From positions 248,001 through 312,000 of the forward strand of contig NZ_JACIAH010000002.1 of the NCBI RefSeq assembly GCF_014194695.1: a stretch of 64,000 nucleotides of DNA. Direction: 5' to 3'. The position numbers and the translations under genes are program-made. This document shows, one piece after another, positions 37,731 through 47,511 of the stretch. The notes under the pieces were generated by a model that saw nothing but the letters and a program-made list of their open reading frames with translations, had not been told where the DNA came from and searched no databases. The first letter of the stretch is position 1. Each line of letters opens with the position of its first letter. The stretch comes from Rhizobium sp. BK399 (GTDB lineage Bacteria > Pseudomonadota > Alphaproteobacteria > Rhizobiales > Rhizobiaceae).

Positions 37731-37748
37731 GCATGCGCAAACATGCAT
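37731..37748 (+). promoter_or_regulatory. Inverted repeat, candidate LsrB/VtlR box of the second AbcR copy
   Basis: GCATG-N8-CATGC with CATGCAT on the right half repeats the half-sites of the upstream box. Its centre is about 43 nt before the inferred RNA start, 11 nt closer than in the first copy. Confidence 0.5.
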
Positions 37749-37782
37749 TGTAATCTGCCTCTCAAAGCATCATATCCAATTC

Positions 37783-37898
37783 AGCTGATGCATTTCGTGG
37801 CTTCTCTCCCAGTGCCACCGCGTTAGCTGTTCCCCTCTGGAGGTTTATTGACCTTCATACCTTAAAGGGCCCCGATCTTTCGGTGGCCCTCTTTTTTT
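37783..37898 (+). ncRNA. abcR1: AbcR/alpha-r15 small RNA, second copy
   Basis: Second, tandem AbcR-type RNA of about 116 nt. It shares CATATC (-10), AGCTGATGCA, TTCTCTCCCAG, the segment TTAGCTGTTCCCCTCTGG and the terminator AGGGCC/GGCCCT plus T7 with the first copy, while the sequence just after the 5' motif and around the central loop differs. Conserved loops and diverged linkers fit two regulators with overlapping targets. The start and numbering are inferred. Confidence 0.88.
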
Positions 37899-38012
37899 GC
37901 CCAAAATCTAGCCACATCGCGAAAGTCCGCATCTCACGCCGTCGTGACTTGCATATCGGAAATTGCCGATCCATATATCGCTTAGAAACGATTTATAATT
38001 CGAATAACGACG

Positions 38013-38306
38013 ATGGAAAAAGACGAGATATTGAAGGCAATCGCTCATCCTACGCGGATGGAAATCCTCAACTGGTTGAAGAATCCCGAAGAGCACTTCA
38101 CCTCGCAGGAGCATCCGTTTGAGATGGGCGTGTGCGCCAGTCAGTTCGAGCGCTGCGGTCTCTCACAGTCGACAGTCTCGGCGCATCTCGGGACATTGAG
38201 CCGCGCGGGTCTCGTGACGACACGGCGCGTTGGCCAGTGGATCTTTTACAAGCGCAATGAGGAGACTATCGCGGCATTCCTGAAGCAACTTGCCATGGAC
38301 CTGTAA
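38013..38306 (+). CDS. ArsR family winged-helix regulator
   Basis: A 97-residue ArsR/SmtB-type protein (MEKDEILKAIAHPTRMEILNWLKNPEEHF...CGLSQSTVSAHLGTLSRAGLVTTRRVGQWIFYKRNEETI). Cysteines in GVCASQFERCG could sense thiol-reactive compounds; the canonical ELCVCDL metal site is missing. It is followed after 199 nt by an old yellow enzyme gene. ArsR repressors of this type (YhjB/NemR-like contexts) often control such reductases, so that is the likely target. No clear ribosome-binding site precedes the ATG. Confidence 0.88.
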   Translation: MEKDEILKAIAHPTRMEILNWLKNPEEHFTSQEHPFEMGVCASQFERCGLSQSTVSAHLGTLSRAGLVTTRRVGQWIFYKRNEETIAAFLKQLAMDL

Positions 38307-38505
38307 AGATGCCGTCGGCTTCCTGGCCTTCCGCCTCCGGCAGATTGGCGTCCGGTTGGGCAAAACAGCACCCGGACGACGTCAGCAGGCCGTGTCTCCA
38401 TTTCACGTCAGCGATGCTCCCCGCGACCGATACCACCCTCACCCCATCCTCCGCCGAATAGCACCCGCTTCGGCCAAGTGATCTTCCCACTGAGAAAGGA
38501 CCTAC

Positions 38506-39630
38506 ATGAGCAAGCTTTTCGAACCCGCCAAGGTTGGCGATATTTCCGTTAGGAATCACATCGTGATGGCGCCGCTGACGCGCAACCGATCGCCGGGCGC
38601 GATCCCGAATGATCTCAACGTCGAGTATTACCGTCAGCGTGCCACGGCCGGCCTCATTATCACTGAGGCAACCGCAATCACCCATCAAGGTCAGGGCTAT
38701 GCCGACGTTCCGGGCCTTTACAAAGAGGAAGCACTCGACGGGTGGAAGCGTGTCACCGATGCTGTCCACGCCGCGGGGGGCAAGATCGTCGTGCAGATGT
38801 GGCATGTCGGCCGTATCTCGCACACGACACTGCAGCCGAACGGCGGCAAGCCCGTCTCCTCTACCAACCGCATTGCCAAGGCCAAGACCTACCTGGTCAG
38901 TAACGACGGCTCCGGCGCGTTTGCCGATACCTCCGAGCCGCGCGCCCTCGAAACCTCGGAAATTCCGGGTATCGTTGAAGATTATCGCAAAGCGGCGCGT
39001 GCCGCGATCGACGCTGGCTTCGACGGTGTCGAAATTCACGGCGCAAACGGCTACCTGCTCGATCAATTCCTGCGTGACGGTGTGAACGACCGCAACGACC
39101 AGTATGGCGGCTCGATCGAAAACAGGGCGCGCTTCACTTTTGAAGTGGTAGATGCCGTGACCAAGGAAATCGGTGCCGGCCGCACCGCAATCCGCATTTC
39201 GCCGGTCACGCCTTCAGGAGAAAGCTACGATTCCGCCCCCCAGGTCCTCTTCACCCATGTCGTCGAGGGTCTGGCAAGATATGATCTCGCCTATATCCAC
39301 GTCATCGAAGGCCAGACGGGCGGTGATCGCGATTTCATGCAGGGCACAAACCCCGCCTTCGACTATGCAGCTCTGCGCCAGACTTACGAGAAGGCTGGCG
39401 GCAAGGCGAACTGGATGGTCAACAACGGCTATGACCGGGAAATGGCGATCGATGCCGTCGAGAGCGGCCGCGCCGATCTTGTCGCTTTCGGCAAACCGTT
39501 CATCGCCAATCCGGATTTGGTCGAACGCCTGGAAAAGAACCTGCCGCTGAACGCGCCGCAACAGGCAACCTTCTACGGTGGTGGGCCACAAGGTTACATC
39601 GACTACCCCGTGGTGGAAAAAGCCGCCTAA
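38506..39630 (+). CDS. Alkene reductase, old yellow enzyme family (NemA-like)
   Basis: A 374-residue FMN TIM-barrel oxidoreductase. VMAPLTRNRS near the N-terminus, the substrate-anion-binding VEIHGANGYLLDQFLRDGVNDRNDQYGGSIENRARF, and late FMN-binding residues in VAFGKPFIANPDLVERL identify an OYE of the NemA/XenA class. It reduces activated alkenes, quinones and nitro compounds using NADPH. AAAGGA precedes the ATG. It is downstream of the ArsR gene and ends at a strong terminator. Confidence 0.95.
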   Translation: MSKLFEPAKVGDISVRNHIVMAPLTRNRSPGAIPNDLNVEYYRQRATAGLIITEATAITHQGQGYADVPGLYKEEALDGWKRVTDAVHAAGGKIVVQMWHVGRISHTTLQPNGGKPVSSTNRIAKAKTYLVSNDGSGAFADTSEPRALETSEIPGIVEDYRKAARAAIDAGFDGVEIHGANGYLLDQFLRDGVNDRNDQYGGSIENRARFTFEVVDAVTKEIGAGRTAIRISPVTPSGESYDSAPQVLFTHVVEGLARYDLAYIHVIEGQTGGDRDFMQGTNPAFDYAALRQTYEKAGGKANWMVNNGYDREMAIDAVESGRADLVAFGKPFIANPDLVERLEKNLPLNAPQQATFYGGGPQGYIDYPVVEKAA

Positions 39631-39650
39631 CCTCAAGAGCATGATGTGGG

Positions 39651-39679
39651 ATCCCGCCGTAGGCGGGATTTCCTTTTCT
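39651..39679 (+). terminator. Intrinsic terminator of the alkene reductase gene
   Basis: ATCCCGCC-GTA-GGCGGGAT followed by TTTCCTTTTC. Confidence 0.85.
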
Positions 39680-39702
39680 CCTGACGCCGTTAGGATGCGG
39701 CC

Positions 39703-40506
39703 ATGTTCGAATCCCATCTCGACCGCTGGCGACTGACCGTCGACGGTGAACCGATCATCACCCATTCCAGCCACCTGTTGCCGGTCCTCTGGGACGGAAA
39801 ACCTGCGATGCTGAAACTCTCCCGGGATGAAGCCGAGCGAGCCGGCGGCGCCCTGATGCAGTGGTGGGATGGCATCGGCGCTGCCAAGGTCTACGCACAC
39901 GACGGCGAGGCCGTTCTGCTCGAGCGAGCAATGGGCAGTCAGTCACTGCTGGCAATGGCAATGGACGGCGCCGACGATGCGGCAACCCGCATCATGTGCT
40001 GCACCGTCGCCAGGCTTCATGCGCCACGCAGGCAGGCATTGCCAAAGCTCATTCCGCTAGCCCGCTGGTTTCGCGAGCTGGAACCGGCTGCCCGAGCTCA
40101 CGGGGGCACATTGGCCCACTGCCACAGGGTTGCTGAAAGCCTGCTTGCCGACGCCACAGATCCCGTCGTCCTCCACGGCGACATTCACCACAGCAACATC
40201 CTCGATTTCAAACAGCACGGCTGGCTAGCGATCGACCCCAAGGGCCTCATCGGTGAACGCGGCTTTGACTATGCCAATATCTTTGCCAACGAAGACCTTC
40301 CGACAATAACCGCTCCCGACCGCCTACAGCGACAACTCCGGATCGTCGCGAGCGAGGCTGGCCTAGAGCCAAAGCGCTTGTTGCAATGGATCGCAGCCTA
40401 TTCCGGCCTGTCGGCGGCCTGGTTCCTCGGCGATGGATCGACGGCGCAGGCCAAAAGTCCTCTCGCCGTCGCACGTATTGCACTGACCGAACTGCAGCAG
40501 AGTTAG
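39703..40506 (+). CDS. Aminoglycoside/hydroxyurea kinase of the APH(6) family
   Basis: A 267-residue phosphotransferase. The kinase-like catalytic loop is VVLHGDIHHSNILDF (HGDxxxxN) and the metal-binding Asp is in GWLAIDPKGLIGERGFDYAN, the pattern of APH(6)-type (streptomycin 6-phosphotransferase) proteins. Chromosomal homologues in rhizobia are common, and resistance by this particular protein is not shown by the sequence. No mobile element flanks it. The ATG has a poor ribosome-binding site. Confidence 0.88.
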   Translation: MFESHLDRWRLTVDGEPIITHSSHLLPVLWDGKPAMLKLSRDEAERAGGALMQWWDGIGAAKVYAHDGEAVLLERAMGSQSLLAMAMDGADDAATRIMCCTVARLHAPRRQALPKLIPLARWFRELEPAARAHGGTLAHCHRVAESLLADATDPVVLHGDIHHSNILDFKQHGWLAIDPKGLIGERGFDYANIFANEDLPTITAPDRLQRQLRIVASEAGLEPKRLLQWIAAYSGLSAAWFLGDGSTAQAKSPLAVARIALTELQQS

Positions 40507-40531
40507 ACGATCAACGCAACCCGGATGGGTC

Positions 40532-41542
40532 CTAATGCCCCGCTTGCACCGAAACACGCGCTTGGACTTCCGCCCCTATTGAGCGGAGGCAACCGAGCGA
40601 AACCAGCGAGGCATGAACAGCTTCGTCGATGGGCGTATGCGGCTCGCTGCCGAGCTCGGCGACCAATCGTTCATTCGACATCCGCAACGGCTCCCGCCAG
40701 AGATAGCGCATCTCTTTCAACTCTTGCATGAAGGTGATGAACGGCGCCGACAGCGGTACGATCCACCACGGAAAGGTGCGCGTCTTTATCTTGTTGCCGG
40801 CCACCCGGTTAATCGCGGCGGCCATCTGGCCGCCATCAGCATCCCAGAAGCCGTCCATGTGATAAACCGCAAAGGATGGCAGGCGATCGCCACGTTCGAC
40901 GAGACGGATCATCGTCTCCGCAACGTCGGGCAGATAGGCCCATTGATGCCCGATACCACGTCGCGCCGGATTCTTGACTGTGTGCACCGGCTTGCCCGGT
41001 GTGACCATCCCTTGCGAGAACCAGCTATTTGCTGCCCCCGGTCCGAAGAAATCGCCGGCGCGGACAATGATGACCGGCACCCCGGTCCGCGAGGCAGCCT
41101 CCAGACGTCGCTCCATTTCGACGCGGATCGCTCCCTTCTTCGTCACAGGATGCTGTGGGCTGTCTTCCCGGAGAATGGGAAAGGCATCTGGTCCGAAATT
41201 ATAGACTGTTCCTGGCAAGACGATGCGGGCGCCGACCGAGCGGGCGGCAGCGATCGCGTTGTCAAGCATCGGGAGAACCAGCTTCTCCCAGTTGCGATAA
41301 CCCGGTGGATTGACGGCGTGGATGATAAGGCTGACGCCTTGCGCGGCCGTCATGAGATCGGCAGCCTTCATCGCATCGCCCTGGATCCACTCGAAGTTCG
41401 GCACCGTCGCGCGCGCCCTGGCTGAATGCCGGTTCAGCGCCCGCACCCGCCAGCCACGTGCGGCGAGCTTGCGTGCGACTTCGCCGCCAATTCCGCCGGT
41501 CGCGCCCAGCACCAGGGCAACTTGTTTGTTCTGCTCCGCCAT
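40532..41542 (-). CDS. NAD(P)-dependent epimerase/NmrA-like family protein
   Basis: A 336-residue extended short-chain dehydrogenase. The dinucleotide motif is LVLGATGGIGGEVARKLAARGW; SLIIHAVNPPGYRNWEKL follows and an APITFMQELKEMRYLWREP tail is typical of such proteins. The YxxxK pair is not obvious, so it may be an atypical epimerase or redox sensor. The chosen ATG has GGAG six bases upstream. It is divergent from the LysR gene at 41637 with 94 nt between them and is probably its regulatory target. Confidence 0.87.
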   Translation of the reverse strand: MAEQNKQVALVLGATGGIGGEVARKLAARGWRVRALNRHSARARATVPNFEWIQGDAMKAADLMTAAQGVSLIIHAVNPPGYRNWEKLVLPMLDNAIAAARSVGARIVLPGTVYNFGPDAFPILREDSPQHPVTKKGAIRVEMERRLEAASRTGVPVIIVRAGDFFGPGAANSWFSQGMVTPGKPVHTVKNPARRGIGHQWAYLPDVAETMIRLVERGDRLPSFAVYHMDGFWDADGGQMAAAINRVAGNKIKTRTFPWWIVPLSAPFITFMQELKEMRYLWREPLRMSNERLVAELGSEPHTPIDEAVHASLVSLGCLRSIGAEVQARVSVQAGH

Positions 41543-41601
41543 GATGATCTCCGTCATTTTTCAACTGACCGGATCATGCCGACATTCCAACATAAACGAA
41601 A

Positions 41602-41629
41602 TTGACGAAATTCGTGCTATCACTATACA
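41602..41629 (+). promoter_or_regulatory. Promoter and palindrome between the LysR gene and the divergent epimerase
   Basis: TTGACG (41602-41607), 16 nt, TATACA (41624-41629). The palindrome ACGAA-A-TTCGT (41605-41615) overlaps the -35 region. The predicted RNA start coincides with the LysR ATG at 41637, where no ribosome-binding site is visible, so the transcript may be leaderless. Confidence 0.55.
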
Positions 41630-41636
41630 TAAATCC

Positions 41637-42548
41637 ATGAACAGGGAACCCGACTGGCATTTCTACCGAACCTTGCTTGCCGTTCTCGAATACGGATCGC
41701 TTTCGGCAGCAGCCCGCAATCTGGGCCTCACGCAGCCGACGGTTGGACGGCACATCGATGCTCTCGAGGAGGCAATCGCCTCACAACTCTTCGTCCGCTC
41801 GCCGAACGGTCTGTTGCCCACCGACGCAGCCCTTGAATTGAAGCCTTACGCCGAAGCCCTGGCCGCAACATCGGCCGCGCTGCTGCGCACGGCATCGGGA
41901 CATCGGGAGCGAGTTGCCGGCACTGTCCGGATAAGTGCCAGCGAAGTGATCGGCGTGGAAGTGCTTCCGAACATTCTTGCACCGCTCGTCGCGGCTTATC
42001 CCGACCTCAACATCGAACTCTCTGCATCGGATGCCATCGAGGACCTTCTTACCCGCGAGGCAGACATTGCCGTTCGGATGGCGCAGCCGACCCAGGATCA
42101 GCTTGTCGCCCGCCACATAGGGGAGATACCGCTGGGCTTCCACGCCCACCGTCGCTATCTCGAGCAACACGGAGTGCCGCAGGAGATATCAGACCTAACA
42201 CGACACCGCCTCGTCGGCTTCGACCGCCCGACGGCCTACATCAGAGCCATGATAGCGCGCTTTCCCATTCCTGAGGGGCTCACCTTCGCCTTCAAGAGCG
42301 ACAACCCGCTTGCGCAAATCTCTGCTATTCGCGCCGGCATCGGGATAGGAATTTGCCAGGCGGGGCTCGGTGCCAGGGACCCGGATCTTTTGCCCGTCCT
42401 GCCGGAGCATTTCCGCATACCGCTCGACACATGGGTCGTCATGCACGAGGGAACGAAGACAGCACGCCGCTACCGCGTCACGTTCGACGCGCTCGTAGAC
42501 GGCCTGCTGAACTACGTGGGAGAAACGGCGCGCAAGCGCCAGCGCTGA
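41637..42548 (+). CDS. LysR family transcriptional regulator
   Basis: A 303-residue LTTR with HTH NREPDWHFYRTLLAVLEYGSLSAAARNLGLTQPTVGRHIDALEEAI and a periplasmic-binding-like effector domain. The start is MNREPDWHFYRTLL with no Shine-Dalgarno; a -10 box lies 8 nt before the ATG. It is divergent from the NmrA-like gene and likely represses or activates it. Confidence 0.92.
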   Translation: MNREPDWHFYRTLLAVLEYGSLSAAARNLGLTQPTVGRHIDALEEAIASQLFVRSPNGLLPTDAALELKPYAEALAATSAALLRTASGHRERVAGTVRISASEVIGVEVLPNILAPLVAAYPDLNIELSASDAIEDLLTREADIAVRMAQPTQDQLVARHIGEIPLGFHAHRRYLEQHGVPQEISDLTRHRLVGFDRPTAYIRAMIARFPIPEGLTFAFKSDNPLAQISAIRAGIGIGICQAGLGARDPDLLPVLPEHFRIPLDTWVVMHEGTKTARRYRVTFDALVDGLLNYVGETARKRQR

Positions 42549-42575
42549 TCATCGCAGTGGCGATCAGGCACCATG

Positions 42576-42857
42576 TCATGCGCGCGGCGAGGTTTCGCTG
42601 GAATGGCTTTTCCATGTGCCGTCGACCACCTCGGTCTCCGGCCGGTCCCCGCCTTCGGCGTACTCCTCATGCCATTTTCCCTTGTCATCCTGCCAGCTGA
42701 TTTCTGCGGAATCACCGCCGACCTGCTGTTCGGCCGCGACAATACGGGCTGCTTCGAGCGCTTCGGAGTGTGTCGGGAATGCTTCGGAATACACACCACC
42801 CAACCGGTAGGCCCAGCCCCCGTCGTGAGGCACGACCTCGTAGACCACCTTGACCAT
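42576..42857 (-). CDS. DUF2188 domain-containing protein
   Basis: A 93-residue protein starting MVKVVYEVVPHDGGWAYRLGGVYSEAFPTHSEALEAARIVAAEQ. The pattern of a short beta-sheet, a GGWAYRLGG turn and SEALEAARIVAAEQ matches DUF2188 proteins of unknown function. AGGAG precedes the ATG. The gene converges with the LysR gene and is divergent from the antiporter. Confidence 0.85.
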   Translation of the reverse strand: MVKVVYEVVPHDGGWAYRLGGVYSEAFPTHSEALEAARIVAAEQQVGGDSAEISWQDDKGKWHEEYAEGGDRPETEVVDGTWKSHSSETSPRA

Positions 42858-43088
42858 GCATTTCACTCCTCTTCTTCTTGTTCGCGCTCCAATGCTGACC
42901 GGATTGCATCCAGTTCTGCGCGGGCCGCGTTGCAAGAGACGAGTGGGCGCCGCGATATGCTTCCGGCTGACCGATGCGTTAGTATTCCATTAAATTCTCA
43001 AGACTGCAAACGCACTGGCCACCATGCTCGCTTGCCATGCAAAATCATCGCTTTAGACTTCTTGGATGAATCAAAGTCGGAGCTTTTC

Positions 43089-44186
43089 GTGCAAATCGTG
43101 TCGCGACTGAAAGACGAAATGTTCCTGGTGTTGGCAATGGCCGTCGCCGTCGTCGCGTATTTCTCGGAACATACGGTCCTTGAGATGGGGCGCGGCATGT
43201 CGCTGATCGCGGCCGTAGCGCTTGTTGCCACGATCGTCGTCGCCTCCGTTCGCGTCGCCCATCATGCCGAGATCCTGGCAATCAAGGTCGGCGATCCCTA
43301 CGGGACGATGATCCTGACGCTGTCGGCGGTTGCCGTAGAGGTGATCATCCTCGCGATCATGATGAGCGGCGAAAGCTCCCCTACCCTCGTTCGCGATACG
43401 ATCTACGCTGCCCTCATGCTCGACATCAACGGCATTCTCGGCCTCGCCGCTCTGCTCGGCGGCTTGAAGCACGGCGAGCAACCCTACAACGACAATTCTG
43501 GCAAAACCTACGGCGTCATGATCCTCACCGCCATGGGCATCTCGATGATCGTTCCGGAATTCGTGCCCGACGACAAATGGCACTATTATTCCGCCTTCAC
43601 CATCGTGGCGATGATCGCGCTCTACGGCTTGTTCCTCCGTATGCAAGTCGGTCAGCACAGCTACTTCTTCAGCTATGCCTACCCGCGGGGCGAGCGGAAG
43701 AAGACGGACGCCGAGGAACACTCGGCCGAAGACTCCACGATGGTCTCGATTGCAACAATCCTGATCGGCGTCGTCATCATCGGCCTCCTAGCGGAATTCA
43801 TGTCGACTTTGATGACGGAAGGCTTGCGAGACACCGGCGCCCCAGTCGCGCTTACCGCCATCGTTGTGGCTGCGATTTCGGCGGCCCCCGAAATCCTCAC
43901 GGCGCTGCGCGCCGCTTTGCGCAACCGCATGCAGGCGACCGTGAACATCGCCATGGGCGCCTCGCTATCGACCGTCATCCTGACGGTCCCTGTCATGGAG
44001 GCGATCGCCCTCTACACCGGCCAGCCTTTCATCATGGCGATGACGCCGGTACAGACGGTTATGGTGGCGATTACGCTGATTGCGGCGGCGATCAATCTCA
44101 ACGACGGCGAAACCAACGCCATCGAAGGCATGACGCACTTCATTCTTTTCGCGACGTTCCTGATGCTAACGGCACTCGGTCTCTGA
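43089..44186 (+). CDS. Ca2+/H+ antiporter (ChaA/CaCA family)
   Basis: A 365-residue, 11-helix cation antiporter. Two repeats carry acidic pore residues: AVEVIILAIMMSGE and the second SAAPEILTALRAAL, as in ChaA/VCX-type calcium:proton antiporters. I chose GTG 43089 because GGAG sits six bases before it and the length equals ChaA; the frame runs far upstream without sense. It sits between the DUF2188 gene and a diguanylate cyclase. Confidence 0.88.
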   Translation: MQIVSRLKDEMFLVLAMAVAVVAYFSEHTVLEMGRGMSLIAAVALVATIVVASVRVAHHAEILAIKVGDPYGTMILTLSAVAVEVIILAIMMSGESSPTLVRDTIYAALMLDINGILGLAALLGGLKHGEQPYNDNSGKTYGVMILTAMGISMIVPEFVPDDKWHYYSAFTIVAMIALYGLFLRMQVGQHSYFFSYAYPRGERKKTDAEEHSAEDSTMVSIATILIGVVIIGLLAEFMSTLMTEGLRDTGAPVALTAIVVAAISAAPEILTALRAALRNRMQATVNIAMGASLSTVILTVPVMEAIALYTGQPFIMAMTPVQTVMVAITLIAAAINLNDGETNAIEGMTHFILFATFLMLTALGL

Positions 44187-44211
44187 ACGAACGCGGCGAA
44201 ACAGCAGATCG

Positions 44212-45366
44212 TCAGGCGGCGGCACGAATGCCTGGCTCGAACAGAACGGCACGATCGCGCCCAGAATCCTTCGCCGCGTAGAGTGCTGCGTCAGCCATCT
44301 TGAAGAGGTCGGCCAAGGAGGTTTGGCTTTCCTCTACAGCAGCAACGCCGATGCTCACCGTAAACGATATCCGCTCACCGCCACACGCGACGACAAGGTC
44401 GTGCGCGGCTTTGCGGAGGTTCTCCGCCGTCATCAGCGCTTCATTTGCGGTCGTGTTTGGCAGGTACACGCCGAACTCTTCTCCACCCAGCCGGCCGAAG
44501 CTGTCGCCCGGTCGCATGGTGCGGCTAATCGCGTCTGCAAACGATACAAGAACCGCGTCGCCGGCGTCGTGACCGAAGCGGTCGTTCACTTGCTTGAAGA
44601 AATCGAGGTCGATCAGCAGCAGCGCATTGCCCGCGAGCATGGTGCGCGGCATCCGCGACATGAACCAGCGGCGGTTGCCAATGCCGGTCAGCATGTCCGT
44701 TTCGGCAACACGCCGCAACTCTGCTTCCGTTCGCTCCGTGACAAGGATGATGACGAACAGCGCGACCGCGAATTGGGTCATTATCCGCAAGAAGAAAGCC
44801 CATATCGGTGTCATCGGTGCCACGTCAGGGACAAGGAGGCCAACGACCACCATCAATGCCAGTAGCCCGCCTAAACCGATCGAGGCGGCGAGCAGTATCC
44901 GCGCTGGCAACCGCTCACGTTCGCCATCCCTCAGTATGCAAGCGGCAGACACCGTTAGCGACGCAAAAGCAAAGCCGTTGCCGATGCTTCCGCGCATGTA
45001 ACTTGTGACGTGAAATTGCGTCGCCAGCGCCACAACGGCCGCCACGGCCGGAATGGCAAGGGACGCCCAATCCATGCGCCGCAATTTGCCGCTGCTCAGC
45101 CGGCGAATGCCTATCCAGAAGAGCGCGTAGCCGGTCATGCCAAGAACAATACTGCCGAAACCCCAAACAGGAACCGACAGCAGATGCTGCTCGCCCAATC
45201 CGGCCAGGGTCGAGGCTAGCGCAAGCGCAAAATAACTAGCCGCGAGTGCTCCTAGGCCTTCGCCATTCCGCGATTGGATACGCATGTAAACAAAGCAGAC
45301 AGCACCGACCAGAAAGGAACATTGGTGCAAAAGGAGAACAGTCGCCAAATCGAGATGGATGATCAT
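44212..45366 (-). CDS. Membrane-bound diguanylate cyclase (GGDEF)
   Basis: A 384-residue protein with an N-terminal membrane domain (about six helices between residues 3 and 190) and a C-terminal GGDEF domain. The catalytic motif is GGEEF at 294-298, with an intact inhibitory I-site RPGD nine residues before it, so it should make cyclic di-GMP and be product-inhibited. The start is uncertain: ATG at 45408 gives 14 more residues; neither has a good ribosome-binding site. It lies downstream of the aatA terminator on the same strand. Confidence 0.88.
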   Translation of the reverse strand: MIIHLDLATVLLLHQCSFLVGAVCFVYMRIQSRNGEGLGALAASYFALALASTLAGLGEQHLLSVPVWGFGSIVLGMTGYALFWIGIRRLSSGKLRRMDWASLAIPAVAAVVALATQFHVTSYMRGSIGNGFAFASLTVSAACILRDGERERLPARILLAASIGLGGLLALMVVVGLLVPDVAPMTPIWAFFLRIMTQFAVALFVIILVTERTEAELRRVAETDMLTGIGNRRWFMSRMPRTMLAGNALLLIDLDFFKQVNDRFGHDAGDAVLVSFADAISRTMRPGDSFGRLGGEEFGVYLPNTTANEALMTAENLRKAAHDLVVACGGERISFTVSIGVAAVEESQTSLADLFKMADAALYAAKDSGRDRAVLFEPGIRAAA

Positions 45367-45446
45367 GATCCCGAAAACATGAGAGCCAAGGAAGTTGGCC
45401 CGACACATAAGCGACAGTTGTTAGCGAAGACTGAATTGCCGGCCTG

Positions 45447-45475
45447 CAAAAAAGAACCCGCCGTTTCCGGCGGGT
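45447..45475 (-). terminator. Intrinsic terminator of aatA
   Basis: On the minus strand ACCCGCCG-GAAA-CGGCGGGT followed by TCTTTTTT, 30 nt beyond the aatA stop. Confidence 0.9.
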
Positions 45476-45504
45476 CGATATTCATCAACGCTCAGATCGG
45501 AGCC

Positions 45505-47082
<1,578 letters not shown>

Positions 47083-47511
47083 ATGTTTCTGGAAGACGAG
47101 TTCGTCATAAGGCGCCTCCGCGCCCGCCGCGTATCCATCTCATTGCTGGTTGCATTCGTGGCTTTCACCGCGTCGATCCTTATGACGTTCGGGCTCGTCA
47201 CGACGGTTTATGCCGAAGAAAGCCAGCAGAAGGTCGAGCAACTCGCCGGACTCGTTCGACCGAACGACGTGAACAGCGGCTCCCTCCTCTTTCCCGCCAA
47301 GGAGCCCGGTTTCTTCGTTGAGGCCCCGCGCCTGGCAGCCGGGCTGATCGCTCAGAAGTCCACATCGGTAAATCTGCCGCAAACGGCAACACGCGCCGAT
47401 GAGCAGATCCTGCGAGGGATCGTCATGCTTCTCACCGCACTCATTGCGGCAAGCGGGCTTGCCATCTGGCGCCGCCGCGTGCGCGGCATCTTTGCAGGAG
47501 CCAAATCATGA
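47083..47511 (+). CDS. Candidate minimal sortase substrate with an LPQTA sorting signal
   Basis: A 142-residue protein. Its N-terminus has basic residues (RRLRARR) followed by a hydrophobic segment (about 18-42) and a signal-peptidase site after VYA (44). The mature part is only about 55 residues. LPQTA at 98-102 is followed by a hydrophobic stretch (about 109-129) and RRRVR, the triad of an LPXTG-type cell-wall sorting signal. GAGGG precedes the ATG. Its stop overlaps the sortase start by 4 nt. I do not recognise the family; function as a sortase substrate is inferred from this signal and the neighbour. Confidence 0.72.
   Translation: MFLEDEFVIRRLRARRVSISLLVAFVAFTASILMTFGLVTTVYAEESQQKVEQLAGLVRPNDVNSGSLLFPAKEPGFFVEAPRLAAGLIAQKSTSVNLPQTATRADEQILRGIVMLLTALIAASGLAIWRRRVRGIFAGAKS

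Noticed and set aside
38307..38505. Possible gene remnant between the ArsR-type gene and the alkene reductase
   Set aside because: No frame in either direction keeps a recognisable motif, so I treat it as promoter DNA.
39703..40506. APH(6)-like kinase as an acquired resistance gene
   Set aside because: No integron, transposase or change in base composition nearby. Such genes are common chromosomal residents in rhizobia.
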